NCBI GenBank assembly: GCA_039809105.1
Contig: JBDHUJ010000004.1
Coordinates: 1 to 56,437, forward strand
Length of the DNA: 56,437 nucleotides
Origin: JBDHUJ01 sp039809105
Lineage (GTDB): Bacteria; Patescibacteriota; Saccharimonadia; Saccharimonadales; UBA4665
Reading direction: 5' to 3'
The notes under the pieces are model-generated. The model made no database searches. It saw nothing but the letters and a program-made list of their open reading frames with translations, and was not told the origin of the DNA. Each line of letters opens with the position of its first letter. The first letter of the stretch is position 1. The position numbers were made by a program, and so were the translations under genes. This document shows positions 16,470 to 24,073 of this stretch, one piece after another.

Positions 16470-16694
16470 CCTCAGCCTAACTTAAGCAATATCCCTTCGT
16501 ACGCCTCCGTCTATGAGCAAAGCGAACAAGGCGATAGCCGTACTTTAGGGGGAGGGAGACCTATCTCGAATTCATTTCGAGACAAGTTGGGAGGGTGAAG
16601 CGAGCCAGTGGCTAGCTGCAAGGCGACCTGCCGGAACAAGCTATGCTTGTTCACGCGCAGTCGCGGGGCCGCAGGATGTGGCGAGCCCCTCCCT
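16470..16694. repeat. Structured intergenic element, copy 2 (upstream of pyrG)
   Basis: About 225 nt related to 10493-10710 over the whole length. The third hairpin here is GAACAAGC (16634-16641), loop TAT, GCTTGTTC (16645-16652): relative to copy 1 two G-C pairs became A-T and one pair was added, which is strong evidence for selection on pairing. The TCTCGAA/TTCGAGA hairpin is kept near 16564-16585. One pair of the GCGAGC/GCTCGC hairpin is lost (GCTAGC). As in copy 1, it ends with a C-rich tract just upstream of a promoter with an inverted repeat. Confidence 0.65.
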
Positions 16695-16706
16695 GATGGA
16701 TTCTGC

Positions 16707-16735
16707 TTGCTGAATCGCAAGCGATAGCGTAGTAT
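16707..16735 (+). promoter_or_regulatory. pyrG promoter TTGCTG-17-TAGTAT
   Basis: TTGCTG (16707-16712) and TAGTAT (16730-16735). A 6-bp inverted repeat GCTTGC/GCAAGC (16705-16710 and 16717-16722) overlaps the -35 region, echoing the palindrome at the ftsE promoter. Confidence 0.5.
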
Positions 16736-16760
16736 TTAGGGTAAAGAAAAGGGAGAAGAC

Positions 16761-18371
16761 GTGGCAGCGAGCAAACAGACGAAGTTTGTATTTGTAACAG
16801 GTGGTGTGCTTTCCGGGCTGGGGAAGGGCATCACTGCCGCCTCTATCGCCAACCTCCTCAAAGCCCGCGGTCTCACCGTAAACCTCCAGAAGCTCGACCC
16901 GTACCTGAACGTCGACGCCGGTCTGCTGAACCCGGCCGAACACGGCGAATGCTTCGTTACCAAAGACGGGGCCGAAACCGACCTCGACCTTGGTCACTAC
17001 GAGCGGTTCCTGGACCAGGAACTGACGCAAAGCAGCTCGCTCATGGCCGGCCGCGTGGTGCGCAAGGTTATCGACGACGAACGCAGCGGCAAATACGCCG
17101 GCAAGACCGTCCAGTATATCCCACACGTCACCCAGGCGTTCCAGGACGCGGTGCTCGACGCTGCCAAAGGTTTTGACGTACATATCGTAGAAGTCGGCGG
17201 GACGGTGGGTGACTACGAAAGCCTGGCGATTATCGAAAGTATCCGCGAGTTGGCGTACAAAGTCGGCCGCGACAACGCCATCCACGTCCACGTGGTCTAC
17301 ATGCCATACCTCGGCGCGAGCCAAGAGGTCAAAACCAAACCGGCCCAGAACGCGGTGCGCGAACTCCGTGGCTTCGGCATTACGCCGGACGTGCTGGTCG
17401 CCCGCAGCGAACAGCCCGCGCCGGCCGATGTCGTCCGCAAACTGAGCATGTTCTCGGGCGTGGCGCAGGAAGCCATCGCGCTGCTGCCGAACGCGCCCAG
17501 CATCTATCAGGTGCCGCTGACACTCGAAGACACCGGCATCGCCGATGTTATCTGCAAACGGCTTGGCCTGGAAGCCGGCAAACCCGACCTCAAGGAATGG
17601 CGTGCGGTGGTCGAAAAGGCTACGGACCCCAGCTTGCGCAAGGTAAAAGTCGGCGTCATAGCCAAGTACATGAACAACTCTGATACCTACATGTCGGTGT
17701 TCGAGGCACTAAAAGCTGCCGCCTGGGCGCAGGACGCCTCGGTCGAAATCAGCTGGATAAGCGCCGAAGCGCTTGAAGTCCAGACAGACGCCGAAGTCGC
17801 CGCAGCGCTCGAGGCTGTCGATGGCATAGTGGTGCCGGGCGGATTCGGTACCCGGGGTGTGGAAGGCAAAATCCGCGCGGCGCAGTACGCGCTCCAGCAC
17901 AAGAAACCGTATCTCGGCCTGTGCTACGGTCTGCACATGATGGTTATTGCGGCAGCTCGCCTGGGCGGGCTGGAAGGCGCCCACACGACCGAAGTCGACG
18001 CCGACACGCCGTACCCGGTCATTGCGACCATGGAGGGCCAAGAGGGCAAGGAAAACACCGGTGGTACCATGCGCCTGGGCAACTACGCCTGTCACTTTGC
18101 GGAAGACAGCCTGGCGGCCAAACTGTACGGCACGCAGGACATCCAGGAGCGCCACCGCCATCGTTTCGAAGCCAACGGCACGTACGTCGGCCAGTACGAG
18201 AGCTGGGGTATTCGCGCTGTCGGCATGAACCCCGACAACGGCCTCGTCGAAGTCATAGAAGGCGTCGACCATCCGTTCCTGATGGCTAGCCAGTACCACC
18301 CGGAGTTCAAGAGCCGGCCGAATGTGCCGCATCCGATGTTCTACGGCTTCATCTCTGCTTTACTTAAGTAA
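16761..18371 (+). CDS. pyrG: CTP synthase
   Basis: Converts UTP to CTP using ATP and glutamine. The 536-aa length is normal. The N-terminal synthase domain opens with KFVFVTGGVLSGLGKGI (residues about 8-24) containing the P-loop; the C-terminal class I glutamine amidotransferase domain has the catalytic Cys in GLCYGLH (about 387) and the His-Glu pair in YHPEF (about 513-515). The start is GTG 16761 with GGGAG 8 nt upstream, a leadered mRNA unlike its neighbours. The gene is essential where pyrimidines are salvaged as UMP. Confidence 0.96.
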   Translation: MAASKQTKFVFVTGGVLSGLGKGITAASIANLLKARGLTVNLQKLDPYLNVDAGLLNPAEHGECFVTKDGAETDLDLGHYERFLDQELTQSSSLMAGRVVRKVIDDERSGKYAGKTVQYIPHVTQAFQDAVLDAAKGFDVHIVEVGGTVGDYESLAIIESIRELAYKVGRDNAIHVHVVYMPYLGASQEVKTKPAQNAVRELRGFGITPDVLVARSEQPAPADVVRKLSMFSGVAQEAIALLPNAPSIYQVPLTLEDTGIADVICKRLGLEAGKPDLKEWRAVVEKATDPSLRKVKVGVIAKYMNNSDTYMSVFEALKAAAWAQDASVEISWISAEALEVQTDAEVAAALEAVDGIVVPGGFGTRGVEGKIRAAQYALQHKKPYLGLCYGLHMMVIAAARLGGLEGAHTTEVDADTPYPVIATMEGQEGKENTGGTMRLGNYACHFAEDSLAAKLYGTQDIQERHRHRFEANGTYVGQYESWGIRAVGMNPDNGLVEVIEGVDHPFLMASQYHPEFKSRPNVPHPMFYGFISALLK

Positions 18372-18396
18372 TGCTTAAGTTCTCGGTGTTGGTGCG

Positions 18397-18425
18397 TTGA
18401 ACATTTTCCGCGAGTAGAGTACCAT
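18397..18425 (+). promoter_or_regulatory. Promoter TTGAAC-17-TACCAT, leaderless arrangement
   Basis: TTGAAC (18397-18402), 17-nt spacer, TACCAT (18420-18425), then 8 nt to ATG 18434. Confidence 0.6.
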
Positions 18426-18433
18426 TAACCCAT

Positions 18434-18826
18434 ATGGATGCAAAACCTACCGCCAGCTCTAAAAAAATCCTCCTCGTCGAAGATGACGACGCACTAGCCA
18501 ATGTGTACATGATGCGCCTCAAGGCCGAGGGCTTCGACACCCACCGTGTCGCCAACGGCGAAGACGCACTCGAAACTGCCAAACAGCTGAAACCCGACCT
18601 AGTCCTGCTCGACGCCATGATGCCGAAGGTAAGCGGTTTCGACGTACTCGACATTTTACGCAACACGCCCGAGACGGCCAACCTGAAGATAATCATGCTC
18701 ACCGCGCTCAGCCAGGAAAGCGACAAAGAACGTGCCCAGGGCCTCGGCGTAGACGATTACCTGGTCAAGTCGCAAGTCGTCATCACCGACGTTATCGACC
18801 GGGTCAAATACCACCTCGGCATATAA
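18434..18826 (+). CDS. Stand-alone response regulator receiver (CheY-like)
   Basis: A 130-aa receiver domain without an output domain. The acidic pocket (LLVEDDDALA, about residues 14-23), phosphoacceptor Asp in LLDAMMPKVSGFD (about D60), Thr/Ser switch (LTALSQ) and conserved Lys (YLVKSQ) are present, so it should accept phosphate, unlike the receiver at 30620. No kinase gene is adjacent. It is followed by an intrinsic terminator and then by the FHA-like gene cluster. Confidence 0.88.
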   Translation: MDAKPTASSKKILLVEDDDALANVYMMRLKAEGFDTHRVANGEDALETAKQLKPDLVLLDAMMPKVSGFDVLDILRNTPETANLKIIMLTALSQESDKERAQGLGVDDYLVKSQVVITDVIDRVKYHLGI

Positions 18827-18833
18827 TGCCCTA

Positions 18834-18872
18834 GATGTCGGATGTCGGAAGGGGCCTCCGGGCCTCTTTTTT
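18834..18872 (+). terminator. Two GATGTCG heptads followed by an intrinsic terminator
   Basis: GATGTCG occurs twice in tandem (18834-18847), the same heptamer that forms a six-unit array at 22907-22948. Next, AGGGGCC-TCCG-GGCCTCT (18850-18867) forms a 7-bp stem (one G-U pair) followed by a run of six T from 18867, a good rho-independent terminator for the receiver gene. Confidence 0.8.
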
Positions 18873-18904
18873 GCTTACGCCCGATAAAAAATAATACTAC
18901 TAAA

Positions 18905-18933
18905 TTGACTTTTCATAAAACTTATGCTAATAT
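18905..18933 (+). promoter_or_regulatory. Shared promoter, copy A
   Basis: TTGACT (18905-18910), 17-nt spacer, TGC-TAATAT (TAATAT 18928-18933). The spacer (TTTCATAAAACTTATGC) is nearly identical to those of copies B and C. The -10 ends 6 nt before ATG 18940, so this transcript should be leaderless. Confidence 0.75.
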
Positions 18934-18939
18934 GCACGT

Positions 18940-19932
18940 ATGCCTTACTCAGAAAACACAAATCCAATATACCCAAATGCCGCAGATACTGACCCTATAT
19001 ACCGGCAGCCGCAATACGGTTCGCCAGATGCCCAGCGCTTATTTGAAGGTCAAGGTTCTCCTCGGGTTATTGCGAACAGTCTTAAACCGTATGCTTCACA
19101 TAGCATCGACCCTGAATTCTGTATATCGATTGACCCCGTGCTAGACTGCCCCATCTCGGCCCAAATTTATACTGCGCGGTTTCAAAATATCCGTGAAGGC
19201 TACGATAGTTTTCTGGTCCTTGACGTTCGGGACCGCCCTCGCGATGCAAACGGTAACAAGCAACTTGGTGAGAGCGTGCTGGACCCTAGTGTAGACTACA
19301 TGCTTATCGGTAAAAATTTCGACCTTCAAGGAGGGACTGGCTTCAAGGGCATACGACGTGGCGAGACAGTACACGTGGGGAACGACAATCCCACTATAAA
19401 AGCTCGCTTCGGTTTGAATGAAACTCCGGCAGAAAACGCATTTACTATTGCAGCAGATGCTGAAGGTAAAATGACTGTTACAGACGGTGGTTCAGCGCGT
19501 GGTACTATGCTCGTAAGGGGTACTACGGTTACGCATCCTGAACCCTTCGCCGGATTCGGTGGTGGCAAATATCGTTTTGAGGGCGAAGACGAGCCTAGCC
19601 ATGACCATGAACAGCCTCGTTCTAGTCAGGAAGACGTTCTTTCGCCGGAAGATGAGCAGCTCATTGCGGGGCTTGGCGCGCAGACAAGCGCAGGACTCTC
19701 TGAGCTGCGCAAGAAGTTTGGCAAGGAAATCGATGAAAGCAACGTAAGCCTCAGCTCGATAGTAGGGGTGATGTATAGGATAAAGGCCCTTCGGAGCCAA
19801 GGGGTAGCCGAGAAGGCGATAAAACGCAAGGTGCTCTTTGATTTACATCCAGACCGTGCAGGTTCGCCGCAACAGGGCAAATACAACGAAGTGTTGTTCG
19901 AAGCTGCTGACTACTTGTTGCGACAGCAGTAA
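18940..19932 (+). CDS. FHA-like domain protein with C-terminal J-domain-like tail
   Basis: A 330-aa soluble protein. The N-terminus is Pro/Tyr/Asn-rich and probably disordered. Residues about 140-210 look like a forkhead-associated domain: IRRGETVHVGNDNP, a loop, NAFTIAADAEGKMTV, then TDGGSARGTMLV, corresponding to the family D-x-S-x-x-G-T turn; the canonical GR and SxxH residues are weak. The C-terminal 80 residues end in KVLFDLHPDRAGSPQQGKYN, carrying the HPD motif of DnaJ-type domains. This suggests phosphothreonine or protein-protein recognition linked to a chaperone module, but that is inference. It shares promoter type with the next two units. Confidence 0.6.
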   Translation: MPYSENTNPIYPNAADTDPIYRQPQYGSPDAQRLFEGQGSPRVIANSLKPYASHSIDPEFCISIDPVLDCPISAQIYTARFQNIREGYDSFLVLDVRDRPRDANGNKQLGESVLDPSVDYMLIGKNFDLQGGTGFKGIRRGETVHVGNDNPTIKARFGLNETPAENAFTIAADAEGKMTVTDGGSARGTMLVRGTTVTHPEPFAGFGGGKYRFEGEDEPSHDHEQPRSSQEDVLSPEDEQLIAGLGAQTSAGLSELRKKFGKEIDESNVSLSSIVGVMYRIKALRSQGVAEKAIKRKVLFDLHPDRAGSPQQGKYNEVLFEAADYLLRQQ

Positions 19933-20003
19933 GGGTTGTTCGCCGATTTGGGTGCATCGTCGATGCGTTAGTGCAAAAGCAGTTAATTTTCTGTACACTA
20001 ACA

Positions 20004-20032
20004 TTGACTTTATATAAAACTTATGCTAATAT
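20004..20032 (+). promoter_or_regulatory. Shared promoter, copy B
   Basis: TTGACT (20004-20009), 17-nt spacer (TTATATAAAACTTATGC), TAATAT (20027-20032). A 28-nt A-rich leader (GTAATATGTTAAGTTAG and on) precedes ATG 20061 and resembles the leader after copy C. Confidence 0.75.
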
Positions 20033-20060
20033 GTAATATGTTAAGTTAGAACAAAAAAAT

Positions 20061-20849
20061 ATGATTAAAGGCGTACCACCCAACCCATCCAACGAAGGGT
20101 CGCAAAACTCGCTTCCTCCGGAGCAATCCGGACCGAGTGTTTGGTCTCCCGAGTATGTTCCCGGCCAACAGCCTGTTGCTCAGACGGCTGCTGCAGTGGG
20201 TGAAAATGTGGTGTGGGACCAGCCTGAGCAGCGGGATGTGCCTGAAACTGGTGAGTTCCCGCAAGATGAAATCGAGCAGGTCAGGGGCGTGTATACGCTG
20301 CTGCGACAAGCGACGATGACGCCGGAAGCTGCGAAGGCGGCAGGGCTTCTCGAGCCAACGACTGCCGGGCAACACCTTGATATCCGTTTGCGGGCTATAG
20401 AGCGAGGTATCGGTGAAGGAAGTGTGTCTAAGCGTATGGCGATGATTGCCGGTACGCTGGTGGCCGCCAGCCCGCTTGGAAACGGTGGCGAGGTAGCCGA
20501 CCGGGCTGTGAAGCTCATAGGCGGTGGAGCGGTTCCTGCTGAGCAACTCGAAGTATTCACGACGGTACGAAACAACATGAAGCGCGCACTTGCTGATGGC
20601 ACCGCCGACGAGGCAGCCCAACTGCAGCGGATAGACGAATTGCTCTACGGTACTGGTAGCTCGGATGGACTGCTGCCTCGCATGGGGGAGCCCCCGCTAG
20701 AGGGCACCGAAAGAGCTGCAGAATTCTGGCTGGCGTATGCTGCCGGACTGGACACGAGCGCCGACGGCGTTCGCCGCCTCCGCAACCTGACAGAGTATAT
20801 GGGTACCGGCAGGCGCGGCCCCGACTACATACCGCTCGAACGGCAATAA
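20061..20849 (+). CDS. Conserved hypothetical protein
   Basis: I do not recognise this 262-aa protein. The first 70 residues are rich in Pro, Gln, Ser and Glu and probably disordered; the rest looks helical (for example EIEQVRGVYTLLRQ and QLQRIDELLYG), without membrane segments or known catalytic motifs. There is no Shine-Dalgarno; the leader is A-rich. Its promoter is nearly identical to those of the FHA-like genes on both sides, so it probably belongs to the same regulon and possibly the same process. Confidence 0.6.
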   Translation: MIKGVPPNPSNEGSQNSLPPEQSGPSVWSPEYVPGQQPVAQTAAAVGENVVWDQPEQRDVPETGEFPQDEIEQVRGVYTLLRQATMTPEAAKAAGLLEPTTAGQHLDIRLRAIERGIGEGSVSKRMAMIAGTLVAASPLGNGGEVADRAVKLIGGGAVPAEQLEVFTTVRNNMKRALADGTADEAAQLQRIDELLYGTGSSDGLLPRMGEPPLEGTERAAEFWLAYAAGLDTSADGVRRLRNLTEYMGTGRRGPDYIPLERQ

Positions 20850-20886
20850 ATCTACGCTACTACCTGAATCTCGAACTTACCACCCC

Positions 20887-20988
20887 GTCATTCCGACCGA
20901 AGTGGAGGAATCTTCCCATTCAAGCATAGTATTAGGAAGATCTTTCGGCGGAGTTTATGCTGAACTTGATTCAGTGCTCAAGATGACG
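20887..20988. repeat. Dispersed GTCATTCCGACC...GATGAC inverted repeat
   Basis: This gap begins with GTCATTCCGACCGAAGTGG and ends with TGCTCAAGATGAC, the opposed ends typical of the palindromic family at 29721-29784. Inner parts pair: GGAATCTTCC, and AGGAAGATCTTTC. It also carries an ATGCTGAACTTGATTCAG hairpin, so two repeat types are combined. No gene is seen between 20850 and 21031. Confidence 0.6.
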
Positions 20989-21031
20989 CCAAGGTGAAAG
21001 TCTCATTCGAGATTCAGGTTACACTACCAAA

Positions 21032-21060
21032 TTGACTTTTTATAAAACTTATGCTACTAT
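21032..21060 (+). promoter_or_regulatory. Shared promoter, copy C
   Basis: TTGACT (21032-21037), 17-nt spacer (TTTTATAAAACTTATGC), TACTAT (21055-21060). A 23-nt A-rich leader (GTAATCTGTTAGCTAAAAC and on) precedes ATG 21084. Confidence 0.75.
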
Positions 21061-21083
21061 GTAATCTGTTAGCTAAAACAAAT

Positions 21084-21305
21084 ATGACCCACGAACAGCA
21101 CCCCTCAGCCCCAAACCAGCAGATAGCCATGCCGCTAGAGGCAATGCCGCGCCGGGAACTTATTCCGGACGTACCGTTTGCGCTCGATGTTGCCAACCCT
21201 AAAATACCGCGCGAACAAGCGCAAACTTACGGCATCGATAGGGATATTACGGCCGTAATCGCCTTACCCATGGAACGGGAGGGGCAGAGCAGCAGGTGGC
21301 TCTAG
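21084..21305 (+). CDS. N-terminal part of a probably frameshifted FHA-domain protein
   Basis: A 73-aa reading frame, Pro/Gln-rich at first, ending in DITAVIALPMEREG then SSRWL-stop. It overlaps the next frame by 10 nt. If the ribosome moves -1 at GAGGGG (21279-21284), the sequence continues naturally as MEREG-AEQQVALVDYG into the FHA frame. A missing G in the G-run would give the same effect, so this is a frameshift mutation, a programmed shift, a phase-variable tract or a sequence error. An independent short gene is the other possibility. Confidence 0.6.
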   Translation: MTHEQHPSAPNQQIAMPLEAMPRRELIPDVPFALDVANPKIPREQAQTYGIDRDITAVIALPMEREGQSSRWL

Positions 21306-22429
21306 TGGATTATGGCCCTGGCGGGGTCTTGAAGGAGCCCACTCCCGAAGAAGCAGCCGCAGGCAAACAGCCCGAGCCAGCTCGGTTCGCGCTCGTAGCC
21401 TTGAACTATACGAACTCCGAGGGCTACCGGCCTTATGTAGTGCTGCCTCCGACTGGCGAAGTGACCTTTGGCCGCAACCCCGATGCCCATAACGTGCAGT
21501 TAGATCTTGTCCATAACGGGGCTATTTCCCGCAAGAAACATTTCAGTGTACAGACCTCTCCGGACGGTGTGGCGGTGGCGGACCGAGGTTCTAGCCGAGG
21601 TACGAAAATAATTGGAAATGAGCTGCCACAACCCGTCGAGGCTGCACCTGAAGATGAGCCGGATATTGAAGATACACTGCGGTGTCCTGTAGGAGCTTTA
21701 GGGCTTTCGGGCGCAATGGAAGCTAGCAGCCGTACGCCGGAAGGTAGCCAGAACACCTACGCTTTTACGCCAGACCAACTGCGTGCTTCAATCGATACAG
21801 ACGAACGTTATACGGCTATTGTTGCGCCATATGATGAGAAGTTGGCTGAGCTGTATCAGGCGTACCGTAGTAAAAAGATAAGCGAACGTGTTTACCAGGC
21901 CCAAGCACAGCCCGTGCGTGACCAGCTCGAACGGGCTGTTAAGCCATACCTAGCACAGCGTTTAGAAGCTATGAGTACGGATAGAAAGGCGGGCTACTTG
22001 CGTCCAGGTGCGCTGTACCGTGAATCGACATCGGTCGTTACGCGCGATGGTAAAAAAATCGCTTGGTCGATTGGTGGTGGACGTTGGTCGAATGAAGGTG
22101 TTCGTCTGGGTCAGATAACATTGCCGGAACTCTTCCCGGACTGGAGTGGCGGTCATGGTGGAAAAGCAAACCGGAAAACTCGCGTCAACACTACATCTGC
22201 CAAGCATATCGTTGACTTAGCTGCAGCTATTCAAGCTGGTAACTTTGGACCCGAAGACGAACCAGTAGTCATAAGCCGCGACACGGTCGAAGAATATAAC
22301 CTTCCATCTCAGCTTCAGGGCATCGTCAGACTATATAAGGTTGAACTTGGTTTGCACCGTATGGCTGCCGACCGGCTTACAAAGGGCTTTGACGCCAAGG
22401 CCAACTACGATACATTACAGGGACGATAA
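21296..22429 (+). CDS. FHA-domain protein (C-terminal part or overlapping gene)
   Basis: A 377-aa frame opening at GTG 21296. An FHA domain lies at about residues 48-115: PTGEVTFGRNPDAHNVQL (GR present), then ISRKKHFSVQ (the S-x-x-H pair) and ADRGSSRGTKI (the S-x-x-G-T turn), so phosphothreonine binding is likely. The remainder, from about residue 150, is helical and of unknown function (YTAIVAPYDEKLAELYQAYR onward). AGGGG lies 11 nt before the GTG, so separate translation is possible, but the frame upstream is open and joins the preceding ORF sensibly. It ends at a bidirectional terminator. Confidence 0.7.
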   Translation: MALVDYGPGGVLKEPTPEEAAAGKQPEPARFALVALNYTNSEGYRPYVVLPPTGEVTFGRNPDAHNVQLDLVHNGAISRKKHFSVQTSPDGVAVADRGSSRGTKIIGNELPQPVEAAPEDEPDIEDTLRCPVGALGLSGAMEASSRTPEGSQNTYAFTPDQLRASIDTDERYTAIVAPYDEKLAELYQAYRSKKISERVYQAQAQPVRDQLERAVKPYLAQRLEAMSTDRKAGYLRPGALYRESTSVVTRDGKKIAWSIGGGRWSNEGVRLGQITLPELFPDWSGGHGGKANRKTRVNTTSAKHIVDLAAAIQAGNFGPEDEPVVISRDTVEEYNLPSQLQGIVRLYKVELGLHRMAADRLTKGFDAKANYDTLQGR

Positions 22430-22432
22430 AAT

Positions 22433-22457
22433 AAAACTCCTCGCAAGAGGAGTTTTT
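22433..22457. terminator. Bidirectional intrinsic terminator
   Basis: AAAACTCCTC-GCAA-GAGGAGTTTT: a 10-bp stem with GCAA tetraloop, T-rich on both strands, placed between the convergent FHA gene and rpmA. Confidence 0.9.
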
Positions 22458-22480
22458 GGTTTGTCATTAAGAGTCTAGGC

Positions 22481-22753
22481 TTATTCGACGGTGACTTCGA
22501 CGCGAGGGACGTGCTTGCCGCTAAAGGTGCGGACTTTGCGGGTCGTGTACTTTACGACACCATCGCGAGTTGCGTGGATGGTAAAGTTGCGGCTAGCCAT
22601 GGTGCCTTTACCGGGGCGCTTGGTCATGCCGACCTGGCGAACTATAACCATACCGGTTTTGACTGCCTGGCCGCCAGACAGCTTAACGCCGAGGCGCTGG
22701 CCGGGTGAGTCTCTGGTATTTTTGGCGGTACCGCCAGCTTTGACGTGTGACAT
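22481..22753 (-). CDS. rpmA: 50S ribosomal protein bL27
   Basis: The 90-aa protein begins MSHVKAGGTAKNTRDSPGQR and continues LGVKLSGG, the bL27 signature in which the N-terminal tail reaches the peptidyl-transferase centre. There is no extra N-terminal extension of the kind cleaved by Prp in Firmicutes. AAGGAAG 5 nt before the ATG is a clear Shine-Dalgarno. It starts 1 nt after the stop codon of the upstream methyltransferase and is probably translated from the same mRNA. rplU (bL21), its usual partner, is not adjacent. Confidence 0.93.
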   Translation of the reverse strand: MSHVKAGGTAKNTRDSPGQRLGVKLSGGQAVKTGMVIVRQVGMTKRPGKGTMASRNFTIHATRDGVVKYTTRKVRTFSGKHVPRVEVTVE

Positions 22754-22754
22754 G

Positions 22755-24008
22755 CTACTTCCTTGTTAGTACTAATAATTCGCGAGCAACGGTTTGGTCT
22801 TCTCGGTGGTAGAGAAGCTGTTCATCCCGAACGTGCTCAAATCTCGTACGATTATAGCCGATTTCCTCGAGGGAGTCAACAAGCGGCAGGTGCTTAAATC
22901 GGACGGGGATGTCAGATGTCGGATGTCGGATGTCGGATGTCGGATGTCTGGCATCTGCTCTCCAGGCCGGGACGGCCAAGCAGAGGCGGGCACCAGGTTG
23001 CAACTGTTCGTGGATGTTGCGTAAAAACTTCTTTAGAATCAGGTTTACTTCACTAACCGTCTGAGCAAGCACTTCAGGCGAAGGCTTATCGGTAAAAGGT
23101 CGCCCCAGATAAGTTTCGGCGGCTACGAAACTTGGTGCCGGCGACCAGCTGTGTGTTGTTGCATCGCCAGTTTCGAGATGAAAGACAGTGTCATTCACCG
23201 GCGTGACACGGCTATCGGGAAGAGAAAGCATCCATTCGAGATTCTTTTGAGAATACTCTACCATTCGTGGCTCGAGGTCTGAGCCGTATATATCGAAGCC
23301 CATCAGGCTGGCTTCTATGAGTACTACCCCTGTGCCGCAGAAAGGGTCCAGAATGACTCCACCGTGCTGCGGGTTGGCGTCGCCGACAGCGAGGTTGATG
23401 ATGATTTGGGCGAGTTTGGGCGGGAGCATGCCGACTTTGGCGTCGCGCTTGGGGCGGCCGCGGTCGCGCTGAGTGTAGCTTTCGATGTCCTGGACTTTTA
23501 CGGTGCGGGCGATTACCGTGCGGTTGTCGCTAGTGGCAATAAGCAGGAGCTCGATGCCGGTGGGGCCAGTGAGGTGGTTGTGGAGGACCTGGGCGGTGTT
23601 GAGTTCGAGCTCGGGGTTGGGGGTAACGCGAACGGAGCGCTCCAACTTGCTACGCAGCACTTTTTTGAGTGTCAGGCCAGCAGCGTTCAGTTTGGCGGGG
23701 GAAATCTTAAGTCCGAAAGCAGAGAGGCCAAGCTGGATTTTGCCGTCGGGCAGGGTGAGCCCGAGTTCGGTTACGAGGTTTGGCAGTTCGCGCTCCATGC
23801 GTTTCCAGTCGGTAGAAGACACTTCTGCTAGTACGTGAGCTAGGCGAGTGCTACCGCCCAGTCGAGCAAAGTCGACATCGTGGGCATGCAAGCTCAAACC
23901 GGCAGCCTGTACCGAAACCGCCGAAACGTTTTCGGCGCCATACAGGCTTTCTAGCTCGGCGAGGCCCAAAGCTGGCTGCCTGCCCAAGATTAAGACACTT
24001 TGTACCAT
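22755..24008 (-). CDS. THUMP/Trm11-like RNA (guanine-N2) methyltransferase with an in-frame heptamer array
   Basis: A 417-aa protein. The N-terminal part (about 1-170) resembles a THUMP-like RNA-binding region; the C-terminal SAM domain has motif I ILDPFCGTGVVLIEA (about 220-234) followed by YGSDLEP. The motif IV site, DPPYG in Trm11/TrmG10 enzymes, reads AETYLGRPF, as in bacterial relatives with altered catalytic motifs. Near residues 353-367 the sequence HPTSDIRHPTSDI is encoded by six tandem GATGTC heptads, an apparent insertion of 42 nt that keeps the frame. ATG 24008 is chosen because TGC-TACACT ends 9 nt upstream on the minus strand. Substrate is probably tRNA. Confidence 0.75.
   Translation of the reverse strand: MVQSVLILGRQPALGLAELESLYGAENVSAVSVQAAGLSLHAHDVDFARLGGSTRLAHVLAEVSSTDWKRMERELPNLVTELGLTLPDGKIQLGLSAFGLKISPAKLNAAGLTLKKVLRSKLERSVRVTPNPELELNTAQVLHNHLTGPTGIELLLIATSDNRTVIARTVKVQDIESYTQRDRGRPKRDAKVGMLPPKLAQIIINLAVGDANPQHGGVILDPFCGTGVVLIEASLMGFDIYGSDLEPRMVEYSQKNLEWMLSLPDSRVTPVNDTVFHLETGDATTHSWSPAPSFVAAETYLGRPFTDKPSPEVLAQTVSEVNLILKKFLRNIHEQLQPGARLCLAVPAWRADARHPTSDIRHPTSDIPVRFKHLPLVDSLEEIGYNRTRFEHVRDEQLLYHREDQTVARELLVLTRK
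22907..22948. repeat. Six-unit heptamer array (GATGTCG) inside the methyltransferase gene
   Basis: Units at 22907 (GATGTCA), 22914, 22921, 22928, 22935 (all GATGTCG) and 22942 (GATGTCT). Total 42 nt, divisible by three, so the host reading frame is preserved; the encoded peptide repeats HPTSDIR-like words. Two more GATGTCG units lie in the intergenic 18834-18847. Confidence 0.9.
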
Positions 24009-24017
24009 ATAAGGAGT

Positions 24018-24065
24018 AGTGTAGCACAAAAAGCCATTGCTTAACAGAGCAAAACATTTTACAAT
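24018..24065. promoter_or_regulatory. Divergent leaderless promoters for the methyltransferase and the 24074 gene
   Basis: Minus strand: TGC-TACACT (hexamer 24018-24023) ends 9 nt before ATG 24008. Plus strand: TTGCTT (24037-24042), 17-nt spacer, TACAAT (24060-24065), then 8 nt to GTG 24074. The two promoters share a 65-nt gap. Confidence 0.6.
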
Positions 24066-24073
24066 AGTAAAAA

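Noticed and set aside
22907..22948. Possible CRISPR array
   Set aside because: Units are 7 nt with no spacers; it is a simple tandem heptamer array in a coding region.
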